Source: Glandiceps talaboti | Lineage: Eukaryota > Hemichordata > Enteropneusta > Spengelidae | Assembly: GCF_964340395.1 (NCBI RefSeq) | Contig: NC_135565.1 | Coordinates: forward strand, 6,084,142 to 6,148,141 | Direction of reading: 5' to 3' | Length of the DNA stretch: 64,000 nucleotides | Part shown: one piece after another, positions 1 to 10,617 of the stretch | Layout of the letters: the number at the start of each line of letters is the position of its first letter | Position numbering within the stretch: position 1 is the stretch's first letter | The notes under the pieces: generated by a model | What the model was told of the DNA's origin: nothing | What the model saw: the letters and a program-made list of their open reading frames with translations, nothing else | The model's database searches: none | Translations under genes and position numbers: made by a program

Positions 1-1211
1 TAGGACGCAAAGAACGGTCATCCGTTCTTATTTGCAACATACATTGGTTTTCATTGCAAATTTCACCTTTACTTCCATAAATGCTAGTTAAACATCGATA
101 TCGTTCAGAGTCATTGTCATCGCTGGAATCAGACTCCAGTTTTCACTGTTCATGTTGCTGCACGTCTAGCGCGTACTTTTGAAACAAGCAGCTAGCTTTT
201 CAACAGCTCCCATGGCAAACAGCTGATTTAGTACACTTCATCACTGTAACCTTTGATATTGGGAATCTCTGCTACTTTTTACATGTCGAATATATAGAAT
301 GTGATGAACTCGGCACTCGACAAGTCCTAGCAGATCTACATGGTCACTCAATCAAGATTTTATGGTACCAAATTGTGTTAAGTGAATCTTGAAGTCGAAG
401 AATTCACATAAGAATGAGTCTTTTTATTAGCTACTATATTATACAGAATTTAATTAGAAACGTCGTTTTATCAGTGGTGGACAATGAAAACTCTACTTCT
501 TATCACTATATAACAAACTGACGAATACCGGATCACGCTGATGTAGGTTCATGCGACTTTCTTATCAGTTTGTTTATTTCTGTGAAAGTTAGTCATGTTG
601 TTACATAAAATTCGAGTGTAAGCTTATCGTCTAGTGTCTGGGCCTAAAACAGACTTTCAGTGTATAGATTATACGTCGAGTTTTAGGCGAAAAATCACCA
701 CCAAACATGACCCCACAGCAGGACAATACAATGAAAACTATATTCACGACATTCAAGTCTGCACTGAACAATTACAACATATGTGATCGTGTAATTTGAC
801 TGAATACACCAGATCTTGACTGAGGCAAGTCAAGGGTTTTCGATAACATTCATTCATCTGATAATGAATTAACATTGGGCCTTGCCAAAACAAAATAAAC
901 CAAACAGTGTTCTTGGGCTGCAACATGCATGCAACATGGGTTCTAGAATCTGTCTGACAGCTACAGTTATCTATAGATACACAGCAACACGAATTCTTAT
1001 TGAAAATGTGATTGTTAACTTCCGTAAGGAAGTTTATACAATAGCGTTGAAGTCTCTGTGTGTGTCTGTATCACCATTTCCGAACAAACGGTTGCATCAA
1101 TTCGAACAAAATTTGATAGACATGTTCCGTAGGGTAATGGCAAGAACTGATTAGGTTTTTGTAATAATCCGATGAATATTAATGACCAATTTGAGTAATT
1201 AGTCGATCGAA
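1..1211. other. Gene-free stretch with a dispersed-repeat copy
   Basis: No reading frame here looks like a conserved protein and no exon with matching splice sites was found. The only structure recognised is the dispersed repeat at about 452-630, listed separately. Confidence 0.5.
452..632 (+). repeat. Dispersed repeat, relative of the 32.9-33.8 kb TIR element
   Basis: This segment resembles about 32958-33160 in the same orientation. Shared blocks include ACGTCGTTTTA, AGTGGTG-ACAATGAAAACTC, CTACTTCTTATCACTA, ATCAGTTTGTTTAT and TCTGTGAAAGTTAGTCATG. The second copy lies just inside a terminal inverted repeat, so this is probably a decayed end of the same DNA-transposon family. No matching right end was found nearby. 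Confidence 0.75.
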
Positions 1212-1451
1212 CGAGTATAAAGTTGGCATCAGATTCAGATTGAGATTCAGATAGCATTATCTTGAACATTATATTGAGCCTCAGATGGCCTCAGATCCGA
1301 AGACACCCGACGGACTCAAACCTGAAATAATACCGTTGAGACTACAGGGAAGGATTCTGCTTCACTGCCGTCGGGTGTATTCGGATCTGAGGCTATCTGA
1401 CGCTCAATATGACACTACCTGAATCTGAATCTGACGCCAACTTTATACTCG
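1212..1451. mobile_element. Foldback (MITE-like) element, about 240 bp
   Basis: The two halves are imperfect reverse complements. The left end CGAGTATAAAGTTGGC pairs with the right end GCCAACTTTATACTCG. An inner block on the left (GCCTCAGATCCGAAGACACC) pairs with GGTGTATTCGGATCTGAGGC on the right. The centre is an unpaired spacer of about 50 bp. There is no coding capacity. The structure fits a non-autonomous DNA element or foldback element; superfamily unknown and no clear target duplication. Confidence 0.75.
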
Positions 1452-1759
1452 TGCTCTGCACTGAGAAAGACTCTGTTTTCAGGGGTTTCATGCCAACCTT
1501 ATTTTGTGTTTCCCTTGGATTTGCACTCTGCATTGGCTGGACAAACACAAGAAAAAAGAAGACCACGGCAGGGCATTTAAGTGATTCAAACTCACCAGAA
1601 AAAAAAATTTCTTGGCCTTGGAATAGGTTTAGAATGAGCACGGAGTTCACAAACACGTGAAATATTTATCATCGTTTCAATTTCGTCAAATATGGACTTA
1701 TCATTTTAAAATTTCACACACTAGTGCGCAGATGAATAACGAGAAATGGTGTCTTTTTA

Positions 1760-2420
1760 GATTTTCGATTAGAAGTTTAGGAAGTATTATATTGACCTCG
1801 AACCGTCTCCTTTTTACCGTGTTCTTTTCCGATTTCTCTCGATAACAAACTACCGCTGTTTGTTGCAAGGCTTGTACATAATCAATTATCTAGCTCTGTA
1901 TCTCAGGATATAAATACACTCTCACACATTTATCAAGTGTAATAATCTATTATTTATACCCAAATGTGTGTGGTCAAAATATGGAAAATAGACCAAGCCT
2001 CGCCTAGCCTACAAAGAAAATTTCGTGACAATGTATCGATAATGGTGACCTATGCATTGACCTCTATATAATTAGTGTACAGTGAGGGCGCGCCACTCAA
2101 CAAAATCTTGACAATTTTCCCGTAGTGATTAAAGGAATGTGTAAACTCGTGGTGGGACAGAAGGAAGTTCAACACGCACATGCCATATCCCGGGTATGTA
2201 GGGGATCACGAAAGCCGAGTGAAGTCGAGGATGGCAAGCTTTCCTGTGCTGAGAATAGGAGGCGAGGCGGGCATTTCAACAACATTTTTGACAACTAATT
2301 TTCCATTGGGACTTGACGAATCACAGATATAGAGCTAAATTTCTTGCATAAATCATGAAATTGCAAGACTATACCCTTACGGAAGGCATTCAGATTAAAT
2401 CTGGTATTAATTTCATGTGA
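1760..2420 (+). repeat. Dispersed repeat, second copy at about 42.85-43.33 kb
   Basis: Shared ordered blocks with 42880-43330: TTTAGGAAGTAT-ATATT, ACTGCTGTTTG versus ACCGCTGTTTG, TCAAGTGTAATAA versus TCAGGTGTAATAA, GTGACCT-T-CATTGACCTCTATAT, and ATACCCTTACGGAAGG followed by CATTCAG. Order and orientation are kept over about 500-650 bp, which indicates two decayed copies of one interspersed element. No coding region was recognised. Confidence 0.7.
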
Positions 2421-2474
2421 TATATATGTGAATATACAACTGTAAAGTTCCCAGTGCAATACATGAAATAAATG

Positions 2475-2735
2475 ATTCTAGGACAACTGCCCCCCGGACA
2501 ACTGCCCCCCGGACAATTGCCCCCAAAGGACAACTGCCCCCCGGACAATTGCCCCCGAAGGACAACTGCCCCCCGGACAATTGCCCCCGAAGGACAACTG
2601 CCCCCCCCCCCCCCCCGGACAATTGCCCCCCCCCCCGGACAACTGCCCCTGAAGGACAACTGCCACCCGGACTACTGCCCCCGAACGAAAAAAAAACTAG
2701 TATTTCAGATGTACGGGTTTGTCACGGGATCGTTC
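2475..2735 (-). repeat. C-rich minisatellite (GGACAACTGCCCCC) inside a dispersed element
   Basis: About 13 units of 14-17 bp alternate between GGACAACTGCCCCCC and GGACAATTGCCCCCGAA, with two long C-runs in the middle. The right flank (GAACGAAAAAAAAAC, then ATTTCAGATGTACGGGTTTG to about 2735) is the reverse complement of the flank of the arrays at 9.96-10.6 kb. The array is therefore part of a repeated element and not a local expansion. Overlapping reading frames rich in PPDNCP or GGQLS are artefacts of the repeat. Confidence 0.85.
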
Positions 2736-3039
2736 AGGTCCAAGTCGGGAATTAGTCACGACTGAGAAGAGATTTCGGCTTGCCAGAATCACCTACCCGA
2801 GTGCTCGTGTGCTTCTGGATGTTTATAGTGCAGGGGCATATGGGTTTTCGTGTGAAATGAATGTTAATTTTATGAAACATATATGGTTACGTTCATTATA
2901 GGACCACATATAAAAAAATACATGTTGGCAATTTTTATCTTCAAAATTAGTCTGAGGGGGCTAAAATAAAATTTGGCCCCAAGACCCTATTCTTAACCAT
3001 TGGTTAGGCAATGAAAACCCATGAATCCATGATTATAGT

Positions 3040-3672
3040 CAACTTCCATTGATATGGCCTTAGCAAAAGCCAACAATGCCAGTATATTTTGCAAAGATAA
3101 CAACATTTTTGGTTAGTCAGGCAAAAAAAAATATCAAAACATATATGCAAATATGCCTATCAACAAGACCATGTCCATAGCAACAGTCAGAACATTATGT
3201 ATATTGTAAAGATAACAACAGTAATTGGTAGGTATATGTAAGGGCGGCCTTAATTATGTTTCTCATGACCCAAACGACCCTAAATGTATTCAATTAGATG
3301 AGAAAAAAATTAAATTGACGCCCTCTATGGCAGGATTAGGAAAACCATGAGAGTGTATCTGAAAGAAAATTATTGTTTATCGCTGAAATTTGGGCAAATT
3401 CAATAAAACAAACAGTTAAAATGTTCCTTCTGACTTTACTTGCCATTTCTAAGTTATTCAGAATATTAAAATATGATTATGAATTGAAAGTATCACCAAC
3501 AGGTACTCATAAACTTACTATTTAAAAAAAAATATTTTTAATTTTAGAATTAAGGGCCATATGTGGATAAACATACAAAAATGGACAATGTTACATATGA
3601 CTGGCCCTAGCAACAAGGCCACACCCATAGCAACAGTAAAATTTTGTATATGTGAAAAATAACAATTGGGAT

Positions 3673-3767
<95 letters not shown>

Positions 3768-3890
3768 CAAGTGGATGAACATTCAAATCTTAACACAGAG
3801 ATGCCTAGCAACAAGACCGTGTCCATAACAACAACCAAATGAATAAGGGTGTAGATGTACAATTCAAAGATAACAACATGGATGGTTAGG
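3040..3890 (-). repeat. Diverged tandem monomers of the CCATAGCAAC family (about 110 bp)
   Basis: The motif AACAAGACC-TGTCCATAGCAAC, followed by AAAGATAACAACA and then ATGGATAAACAT-type blocks, recurs about every 110 bp. On the other strand it reads GTTGCTATGGGCGTGGTCTTGTTGCTAGGCATA, matching arrays at 23.6-24.08 kb and 31.13-31.52 kb. A TA microsatellite has expanded inside the array. Confidence 0.75.
3675..3764. repeat. (AT)45 microsatellite
   Basis: An uninterrupted AT dinucleotide run of about 90 bp lies within the tandem-monomer array. Reading frames giving alternating Tyr-Ile are artefacts. Confidence 0.95.
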
Positions 3891-4324
3891 CATTCGGATA
3901 AATGCTTCACAAGTTAATACATACACTGTGGAGTTGTACTACAACTAAAGTTGTGTATAAATTATTTACACATCTGTAAAGTCAAAATCTAGGTCATTCA
4001 ATAGTGACACCAGGCTGTATATATACTATATTAGTTTCTACAAATGAACTTCAGTCTACCAAGTGACCCCTTATACAAATCTATGACTGTTTGAATACCT
4101 GTATGTATGGAACTTTAGAAAATGAAACATTGTATAAATTTAATGACGTGTGTGTATCTTAACTTTGTATTTTCCAAATCGATAATTAAAAATGGCACCA
4201 ATGGCATTGTAGCACAACTGTCGTTTTTTTTAAATGTGTATCCACACATCTGATCCATGCTATGTATAGGTGTTCATTAGCAGAATGTTTATCCAGTTAC
4301 CTATCCCACCCTATTGTTATCCTT

Positions 4325-4560
4325 TGCAATATTAATGAGTTATTTACATAATTAATGGTTTTGCAGTAATTAGGCTATATCTTAACAATGCACACTTTAA
4401 ATTCAATGTAATTTAGTACATACATTAATGATAACAAGGTGCATGTGTCATCAAGTTTGATAATACCGTATAGCTTGTAATTGTAATTAGTTATTTGCAT
4501 AATTAGTGATTTTCAGTAATTAGGCTAGATCTTAAGAATGCACACTTAAAGATGCACTCA
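4325..4560 (+). repeat. Local duplication, two about 75-bp copies
   Basis: GAGTTATTTACATAATTAAT, then CAGTAATTAGGCTATATCTTAA and AATGCACACTTTAAA, is repeated about 155 bp downstream as AGTTATTTGCATAATTAGTG, CAGTAATTAGGCTAGATCTTAA and AATGCACACTTAAA. The two copies are roughly 85-90 percent alike. Confidence 0.7.
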
Positions 4561-4700
4561 TCCTCTGGTGTTATATGGATGTGTGAGCTGATTAAAAATA
4601 TGCACTTCTGATCCCAATAGATATATTACTTAATCGGTAAAATAGAGAAAATATTGTATACTAGTACATGAATATTTTTGCATGTCATACCTCTCAGTAT

Positions 4701-7000
4701 CGAAACAATAAAGGGTTCATGCATATATTCGGAACAGGTAGCCTGTGGGGGTCGGCTATGAAACAGTGAAGCAAAGCCCAGGGTTAGTCGAATCTCCACT
4801 AAAACTACACCAAGCTGTACGACATTAATACACGTACAATTACTGAAATTTAACTAGCAAATTACATTTACCATCTTTGAAACAAGTGAATATATCCATC
4901 GCCCTTTTGTAATAAAACTTGGCGAATCTCATAGGGTGAACATATTACACTAACCTAGATCGTGGTGGTGTCTGTGGATGGTAGGCTATTAGCCTGAATG
5001 AGAATGAATGGGTACTCTTAAGTAGGTTTTAGTTGAGTAGACGTGGTAACAAGGACAAAAATAGTTGACAAAACAACTACTTGAGTAGTAGACCTGATTA
5101 ATATTTTTTTTCAAAATTATTGCCCAGTATTAATTTGATTTTACTGGCACGAAAGAAGAGATTCAGTTGAGGTCAAATTTACCCACCTTTACCCAACCTG
5201 TGACCCACCTAACTATCATCTCTGTCAAGGGGTAGTACGAGACAAAGTGATACTTTTGACTTCACACAGCCCCAGGGGAGAGGTCACCGGAGGTGAATTA
5301 AGTCAAAGGTATCACTTCGTCTCATACTCACCACATTTACTCATCCTCTGCTAAAGATTTACCCCTTTGGAAAGACATGGTCAAATATGACATATCGTAT
5401 AGTGAACTAAACTCTAGTGAAAGTTACAGCGGGTTGAAAATACAGCAAACTCGACTTTTACAGAAGAGGATATGAACAATGGGTTCCAAAGCTACGTTTT
5501 ATTTATTGATGTAGTATATAATGGATATGCAATATCATGTCTGGTATCGCAGAATTTTTCTTTCGACAAGGCGTGAAGGAGCAGCAATGCAAAGTTTTGC
5601 CTTTACTGAAGGCATTCAGTTTACATCTAATATAAACATATTGTTGATCAATAGCATAGAATCAATTGAATCGTTACTATACAAAGTTATGTATTCGAAT
5701 GAATAGACCCAATTATTTTTATTCAAAACTAGTGTCTATTCTCTCACTCATGCCATTATGTCGTATGCATTGTCTACATTTCTACTAGTATAGCTATTTG
5801 GTTGGCGTTACATGTCATTTCATAGGAACAACATGAATAGACGTGTTCTCCACTGTTACATTTGATTACGTTATTTCATCGAAATTCTAAAATAAAACAG
5901 AATAAAGGACAATGTAGTATAAAATAAAGATGATAAATTCAGTATCTGAAGAATATCTTTTATAATATTTCAAAGGAACAATATGAATAGATGCATATTT
6001 AGTTTAGTTATTCAGCGTGAAGGCACTCTTACATTCGATTACGCAACGAACTTCCTCTTGGCCAGTCATGAATAAAGGTTGAAAGTAACAGCAGAGACAC
6101 ATTCTAATGTACCACCCAACCCCAATCACCAACCCACCAGAAAATAGTATCTTAAATCAAATTTTATTGTACTGTTACCTAGCTATCATTCCACGTGTTT
6201 TAGTACTCAAAGACAATCTGACATTCAAATCCTCAACGTAAACAATATGGAATGTACCCTTTTACATCTTTTGGTAATTCTCATACACAAATAACCTTCA
6301 TTGCTGGGAATAAGTAGTCACATGCCAACTTGATGACTAAGGCTATCTCATTTTGACACCATTGCAAAGTGGGAAATTAATGAGCACTCATGAAATGCCT
6401 TTAACAACGATTCATTTACTTTTTAACATATTTCTACAGAACATAGAGGGAGAACTGCATACAGAACAAATAACACGTTCTAAAGTAGCTGCCATATTGA
6501 CTTTTTCCATTGCTCTAGAAAGTATCTCAATTGGTCAAAAGTAGGGGTAAAACATTCTGAAGGTTTCTAAAGGTGTTTTACTGAGTGATGTTTCTTTTCT
6601 ATCTAATATTTGCAAGAGGTCCAATTTATGTAACTTGTATGCTAATATTGAGAGGTAAAATTTCAAATTTTGTGTAGACCTAAACTTAGACTCTCTATCC
6701 TGTGTAGAATGTACCTTTCCAGGATTCAATGCTACATGTGTAGATACGTATTAAAACCAGATGCCAGATCTGAAAAGGAATATTTTTAATGTGTGTATGT
6801 ACACTTGATAACAAGCCACACCAATACGCCGAAATTGGTCAAAAGGTCATATAATTTGGCAAGGTTAGTTCTATGCAATAAATGAATGCCTTTATTTTTT
6901 TACGATGCATGTACCCATGAATGTACATGGGCAAGGAAGCCACTGAGGCTTTTATAGACCCCTTACTGTTCTGAGGTGTTATCAATACAATCAATCAATC
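4701..7000. other. Gene-free stretch
   Basis: Apart from the hairpin at 5239-5323 I see no gene, RNA or long repeat here. Short reading frames (for example 5521-5706 and 6353-6544, +) lack splice sites and conserved motifs. Confidence 0.45.
5239..5323. repeat. 85-bp hairpin with 24-bp arms
   Basis: The left arm GAGACAAAGTGATACTTTTG at 5239 pairs with CAAAGGTATCACTTCGTCTC ending at 5323, with one or two mismatches. The 37-bp loop is GC-richer than its surroundings. It could be a small MITE or a structured RNA; no evidence separates them. Confidence 0.7.
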
Positions 7001-7004
7001 GATG

Positions 7005-7565
7005 CAATTTATATAGCGCCAATTCCACTATGACAAGAGTTCAAAAGCTTTAAAATAATTAATTGATGTAGTCACGATAACCCTTTCTGGTAAACTGTTC
7101 CAAATGTCTATGACGTATTGACTGGAAAATATTTACGTATATCCAATCTAGATTAAAATAATTACTAACTAATTACAATGATTTAATTGGTGTAGTAATA
7201 ACAATAACCCTTTCTGATAAACTGTTCCAAATGTTTACAACATGTTGACTGAAAATATATTTTGGTATATCCAATCTGGATCAGTCTTTAAATCATTTCA
7301 ATCTATATCCCCTTGTTGTCGAAGAAGATACTTTGATAAATACAACTGGATCAAGGAGAATATGTAAATGGTAAAGTTTATACACTTCCAGCAAATCAGC
7401 TCTAATTCAACTAGTTTCTAAAGTTCTCAGTTTCAATATGCGTAACTGTCCTCATAATTCAAGCCACCAAGCTGCGGAATCATCCTGGTGAAACGACGCT
7501 GCACTTTTTTCCAAAAACGCAATATCCCTATTCGTATATATGTGGGGAAGACACTGGGGAAGCAT
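7005..7565 (-). pseudogene. Decayed 3' end of a non-LTR retrotransposon (RT C-terminus)
   Basis: Read on the minus strand with frameshifts, this encodes the typical C-terminal tail of a CR1/Jockey-like reverse transcriptase. Recognisable pieces, in order, are VQRRFTRMIPQLGGLNYED, LKLRTLETS, IRADLLEVYKL, a TTRGYRLK block, SRLDIPKYIFSQHVVNIWNS and LSERV. At least one frameshift follows NYED, and stops lie after LETS and RLK. The 3' side ends in AATTTATATAGCGCCAATTCC, a terminus common in such elements. The last about 100 bp (FSQ-VVNIWNSLSE region) is duplicated (about 7070-7150 and 7200-7285). The clade is inferred from motif style only. Confidence 0.75.
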
Positions 7566-8311
7566 AGTCAAGATTTTGACTTACTAGTGCTTTAAAAGAT
7601 AAAAACCAACCAGAGTATTCATAGTAACTGAAATAATTCATGGTTGGCGTACATTTTTGAAAGAATAGCAATCAGCAACATCAAACAATACAGGAAATCA
7701 AATAAACCGGAAGCGTCATACATAATATGCAAATGATATGCAAATAAAGAAGCCAGAATTTATAATATTGTGTTTAAAATGCAAAATTATACAACAGTCT
7801 ACAAGTTTATAGTCTACGGGATGCCCATAAGTACATTTATACAGATATAAAGTAATCGTACAGTTCACATATTTTAATTTGCCATCAATATACAGAAAAC
7901 CCATTATTTTACATCATTTATGAAATTGCTGCAAAAATTACCCTTAATATTGAAATAAAAATTGCCAACATATATTTTTTAATTGCTCAGATGATGGGGA
8001 ACACAATGACATATGTTGGCAAAAATTAACATGAATTTCACACGAAACCCAAAAATCTGCCATATGCCCCCGCACTATTAATTCTCACTTTAAGAATACT
8101 TCCAATACAATGCAATTTACACAACCACTAAATATAGATTATATTATATCATGCTACTATGCGCCATTCTGATTGGATAATAACTGTGGTAAAATCCCAT
8201 TTTACCACGGCTGGCAGTGGTAAAATGGGCCCCTAAACTAGCATATGAATAGTACATACAAGCTGAATGTGTTCGTTCTTATATTATACCAATAAGTTAA
8301 CACTTCCTCAG
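7566..8311. other. Probable intron 5' of the terminal exon at 8312
   Basis: No conserved coding was seen. A short inverted repeat, TGGTAAAATCCCATTTTACCA (centre about 8197), is present. If the exon at 8312 is real, this is the end of its upstream intron. Confidence 0.35.
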
Positions 8312-8488
8312 AGTAAAGGTATGTCAGGTATCCTGTACAATAGTTTGGGTTACAGTAGTCCAAATAATTCCACTGATGACCTTGCGATCGAAAGCAACGA
8401 TCGATCAGTGGCTTCAACATCACTGGCCATGGCTGATAAGGTACAAGTTCTCCCATGCAACGAGCCGTTAGCGTCCTGCTCTCGTTGA
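8312..8488 (+). CDS. Orphan 3'-terminal coding exon, unidentified Ser-rich C-terminus
   Basis: After a good acceptor (pyrimidine-rich AACACTTCCTCAG) an open frame of 58 codons begins SKGMSGILYNSLGYSSPNNS and ends EPLASCSR before TGA. It is polar and Ser/Asn/Asp-rich, as expected for a disordered cytoplasmic tail, for example of a membrane transporter or receptor; I do not recognise the family. Base composition is clearly richer in G+C than the flanks. About 320 bp downstream an AATAAA is followed by GT-rich sequence, consistent with a 3' UTR. Upstream exons were not found, so the gene would extend left, through a long intron or beyond the window. It could instead be a chance frame. Confidence 0.45.
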   Translation, partial: SKGMSGILYNSLGYSSPNNSTDDLAIESNDRSVASTSLAMADKVQVLPCNEPLASCSR

Positions 8489-8845
8489 ATCAAGCAACAC
8501 CAATTTAACTTTTAACCATCAGTCAAGTGCGTCAGGATTATTTCAAAACTGTACATTTTCAGGTTCAGTCAATGTTCAATTTGATAACCATTACATTAAA
8601 GAAGACTGTGTAACGTCGCGTCTCTGATTTACTGTCTCGAGCTTTCTCCGATTCAACTGATTCAACGCCGAGACATCTGTTTTTAGCAGTGTACAAGATT
8701 ATATTGTTCATATGTAAATATCCAAACAAAATTGTTACTTTCTTTGACCTCTTGCCCCGTTTTCTTTGTTGCTAGTTTTCAACGCGTTTTCGTTATGCAT
8801 TATATGACGTAAATAAAGTAATTTATCAATGTAATGCAGTATGGT
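8489..8845 (+). other. Putative 3' UTR with polyadenylation signal at 8812-8817
   Basis: The sequence following the TGA stop holds AATAAA at 8812-8817 and then a T/G-rich tract (ATGGTTTGTGTTC, then TGTGTGTGTGG), the usual context of a vertebrate- or invertebrate-type cleavage site. Confidence 0.4.
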
Positions 8846-9045
8846 TTGTGTTCATAACGTTCATGCAGTGTGTGTGTGGGGGGGGGGGCGACATGAACGT
8901 ATCCACTCATCAAAAATATGCTCGTTCCCGACAATCTATTACCGACGATCTTTTTCTATACGTGCGAATTCGCCTTTTTCAGGCATATAAATAACCACAG
9001 AATCACATTTAGAAGATATAAACACATATTTTGATATAATATAAT

Positions 9046-9187
9046 AGCAATAACCCCCTCCGAAGGCAGGTATACACTCGAATTTGGTACAATTCGCTCC
9101 ATATAGCACTCGCCATTCGGCTCGTGCTATATGTCGCGAATTGTACCAAAATCTCGTGTATACCCGCCTTCGGCGGGGGTTATTGCT
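9046..9187. mobile_element. 142-bp foldback element (palindromic MITE)
   Basis: It is a near-complete imperfect palindrome. AGCAATAACCCCC at the left end pairs with GGGGGTTATTGCT at the right; CCGAAGG-CAGGTATACAC pairs with GTGTATACCCGCCTTCGG; GGTACAATTCG pairs with CGAATTGTACC; and ATATAGCACTCG pairs with CGTGCTATAT around a minimal loop. It has no coding capacity. Strong hairpins of this size are typical of small foldback transposons. Confidence 0.85.
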
Positions 9188-9570
9188 TAAATATCACACC
9201 ATAAGATCACGCCATCATAAAAGTTATTATATACCTTTCTCTAACCAATCATGTGAATTTCAGTTACATCATGTTTGCCCAGATTCGTCATCGCCAGTCT
9301 ATTTCTGACCTATGGCCTACAATGCCGAAATGTAGAATTTATTCCCATAATTCCGAAATACGTTATTTTGGATCGTAACACAGGTGCAACTACATGTAAC
9401 GACATCAAATACAATGTCAGGAAATAACCAACACGACATAGTTTCAAGCGGTTTAAAGTGGATTTACTGAAAGAATATATATAGCATAGTTGGCATTCTT
9501 CACCGAACTTTCTTCTCATCACTTGTAAAATGACTGGGATTGGGATTGGGGCTGGGGGGTGCGTTTATTA
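9188..9570. other. Gene-free stretch
   Basis: Nothing beyond short open frames without support was seen. Confidence 0.4.
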
Positions 9571-9571
9571 A

Positions 9572-9750
9572 CATTTGCATGTTTTACTCTATTGTTATCT
9601 GTGATAATTGTTATAAAAGTTGGTATGATGCTTTAACTTACCGCCGTAATTCACATAATTTATACTCACATTTGCACGTTTTACTCTATTGTTATCTGTG
9701 ATTATTGTTATAAAAGTCGGCATGATGCTTTAACTTACCGCCGTAATTCA
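9572..9750 (+). repeat. 97-bp tandem duplication
   Basis: CATTTGC(A/G)(T/C)GTTTTACTCTATTG, then TTATCTGTGAT, GTTATAAAAGT and TGATGCTTTAACTTACCGCC, occurs twice at a 97-bp period. The block ACCGCCGTAATTCACAT at its end is also the start of the downstream 431-bp duplication. Confidence 0.85.
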
Positions 9751-10617
9751 CATCTATTGTCATCTTTGATAATTGTTACGACAATTATATTATTTTTTCT
9801 ACTTTTGATTCGTTTTCTATCTTGTTACCTGTATATTTTGTATTGAACTGATAATAAATAAATCTTTTCCAGTAAAAAAATGACTTCGTGTTTGTGTTTA
9901 GTGAGTATAATGTACGCAAATTGCGGCGGTAAGTTGCCGACGGTGACTTTTTAATGAATGACAAACCCGTACATCTGAAATACTATTTTTTTTTTCGTTC
10001 GGGGGCAGTAGTCCGGGGGGCAGTTGTCCTTCGGGGGCAGTTGTCCGGGGGGCAATTGTCCTTCGGGGGCAGTTGTCCGGGGGGCAATTGTCCGGGGGCA
10101 GTTGTCCTTCGGGGGCAATTGTCCGGGGGGCAGTTGTCCTTCGGGGGCAATTGTCCGGGGGCAATTGTCCGCCGTAATTCACATCTATTGTCATCTTTGA
10201 TAATTGTTACGACAATTATATTATTTTTTCTACTTTTGATTCGTTTTCTATCTTGTTACCTGTATATTTTGTATTGAACTGATAATAAATAAATCTTTTC
10301 CAGTAAAAAAATGACTTCGTGTTTGTGTTTAGTGAGTATAATGTACGCAAATTGCGGCGGTAAGTTGCCGACGGTGACTTTTTAATGAATGACAAACCCG
10401 TACATCTGAAATACTATTTTTTTTTTCGTTCGGGGGCAGTAGTCCGGGGGGCAGTTGTCCTTCGGGGGCAGTTGTCCGGGGGGCAATTGTCCTTCGGGGG
10501 CAGTTGTCCGGGGGGCAATTGTCCGGGGGCAGTTGTCCTTCGGGGGCAATTGTCCGGGGGGCAGTTGTCCTTCGGGGGCAATTGTCCGGGGGCAATTGTC
10601 CGGGGGGCAGTTGTCCT
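9740..10617 (+). repeat. 431-bp tandem duplication carrying a G-rich minisatellite
   Basis: Copy 1 (about 9740-10170) and copy 2 (about 10171-10601) are almost identical over CCGTAATTCACATCTATTG, an AATAAATAAATC segment, GCGGCGGTAAGTTGCCGACG, CATCTGAAATACTATTTTTT and then the minisatellite. The minisatellite units are GGGGGCAGTTGTCC and GGGGGCAATTGTCC, with optional TTC spacers. Copy 2 has about one extra unit before the unique sequence CTGTTACCG. High identity implies a recent event. The unit is the inverse of the array at 2.5 kb. Confidence 0.9.

Larger units (their letters stand above)
2736..4700. other. Gene-free, repeat-derived stretch
   Basis: It contains decayed monomers of the CCATAGCAAC family (3040-3240 and 3545-3890), a TA microsatellite and a local duplication near 4.33-4.56 kb. 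No exon was recognised. Confidence 0.5.

Noticed and set aside
2390-2765. Long frames rich in Gly-Gly-Gln-Leu-Ser or Pro-Pro-Asp-Asn-Cys-Pro on both strands (also 9898-10784)
   Set aside because: They are all translations of the GGACAACTGCCCCC minisatellite in different frames.
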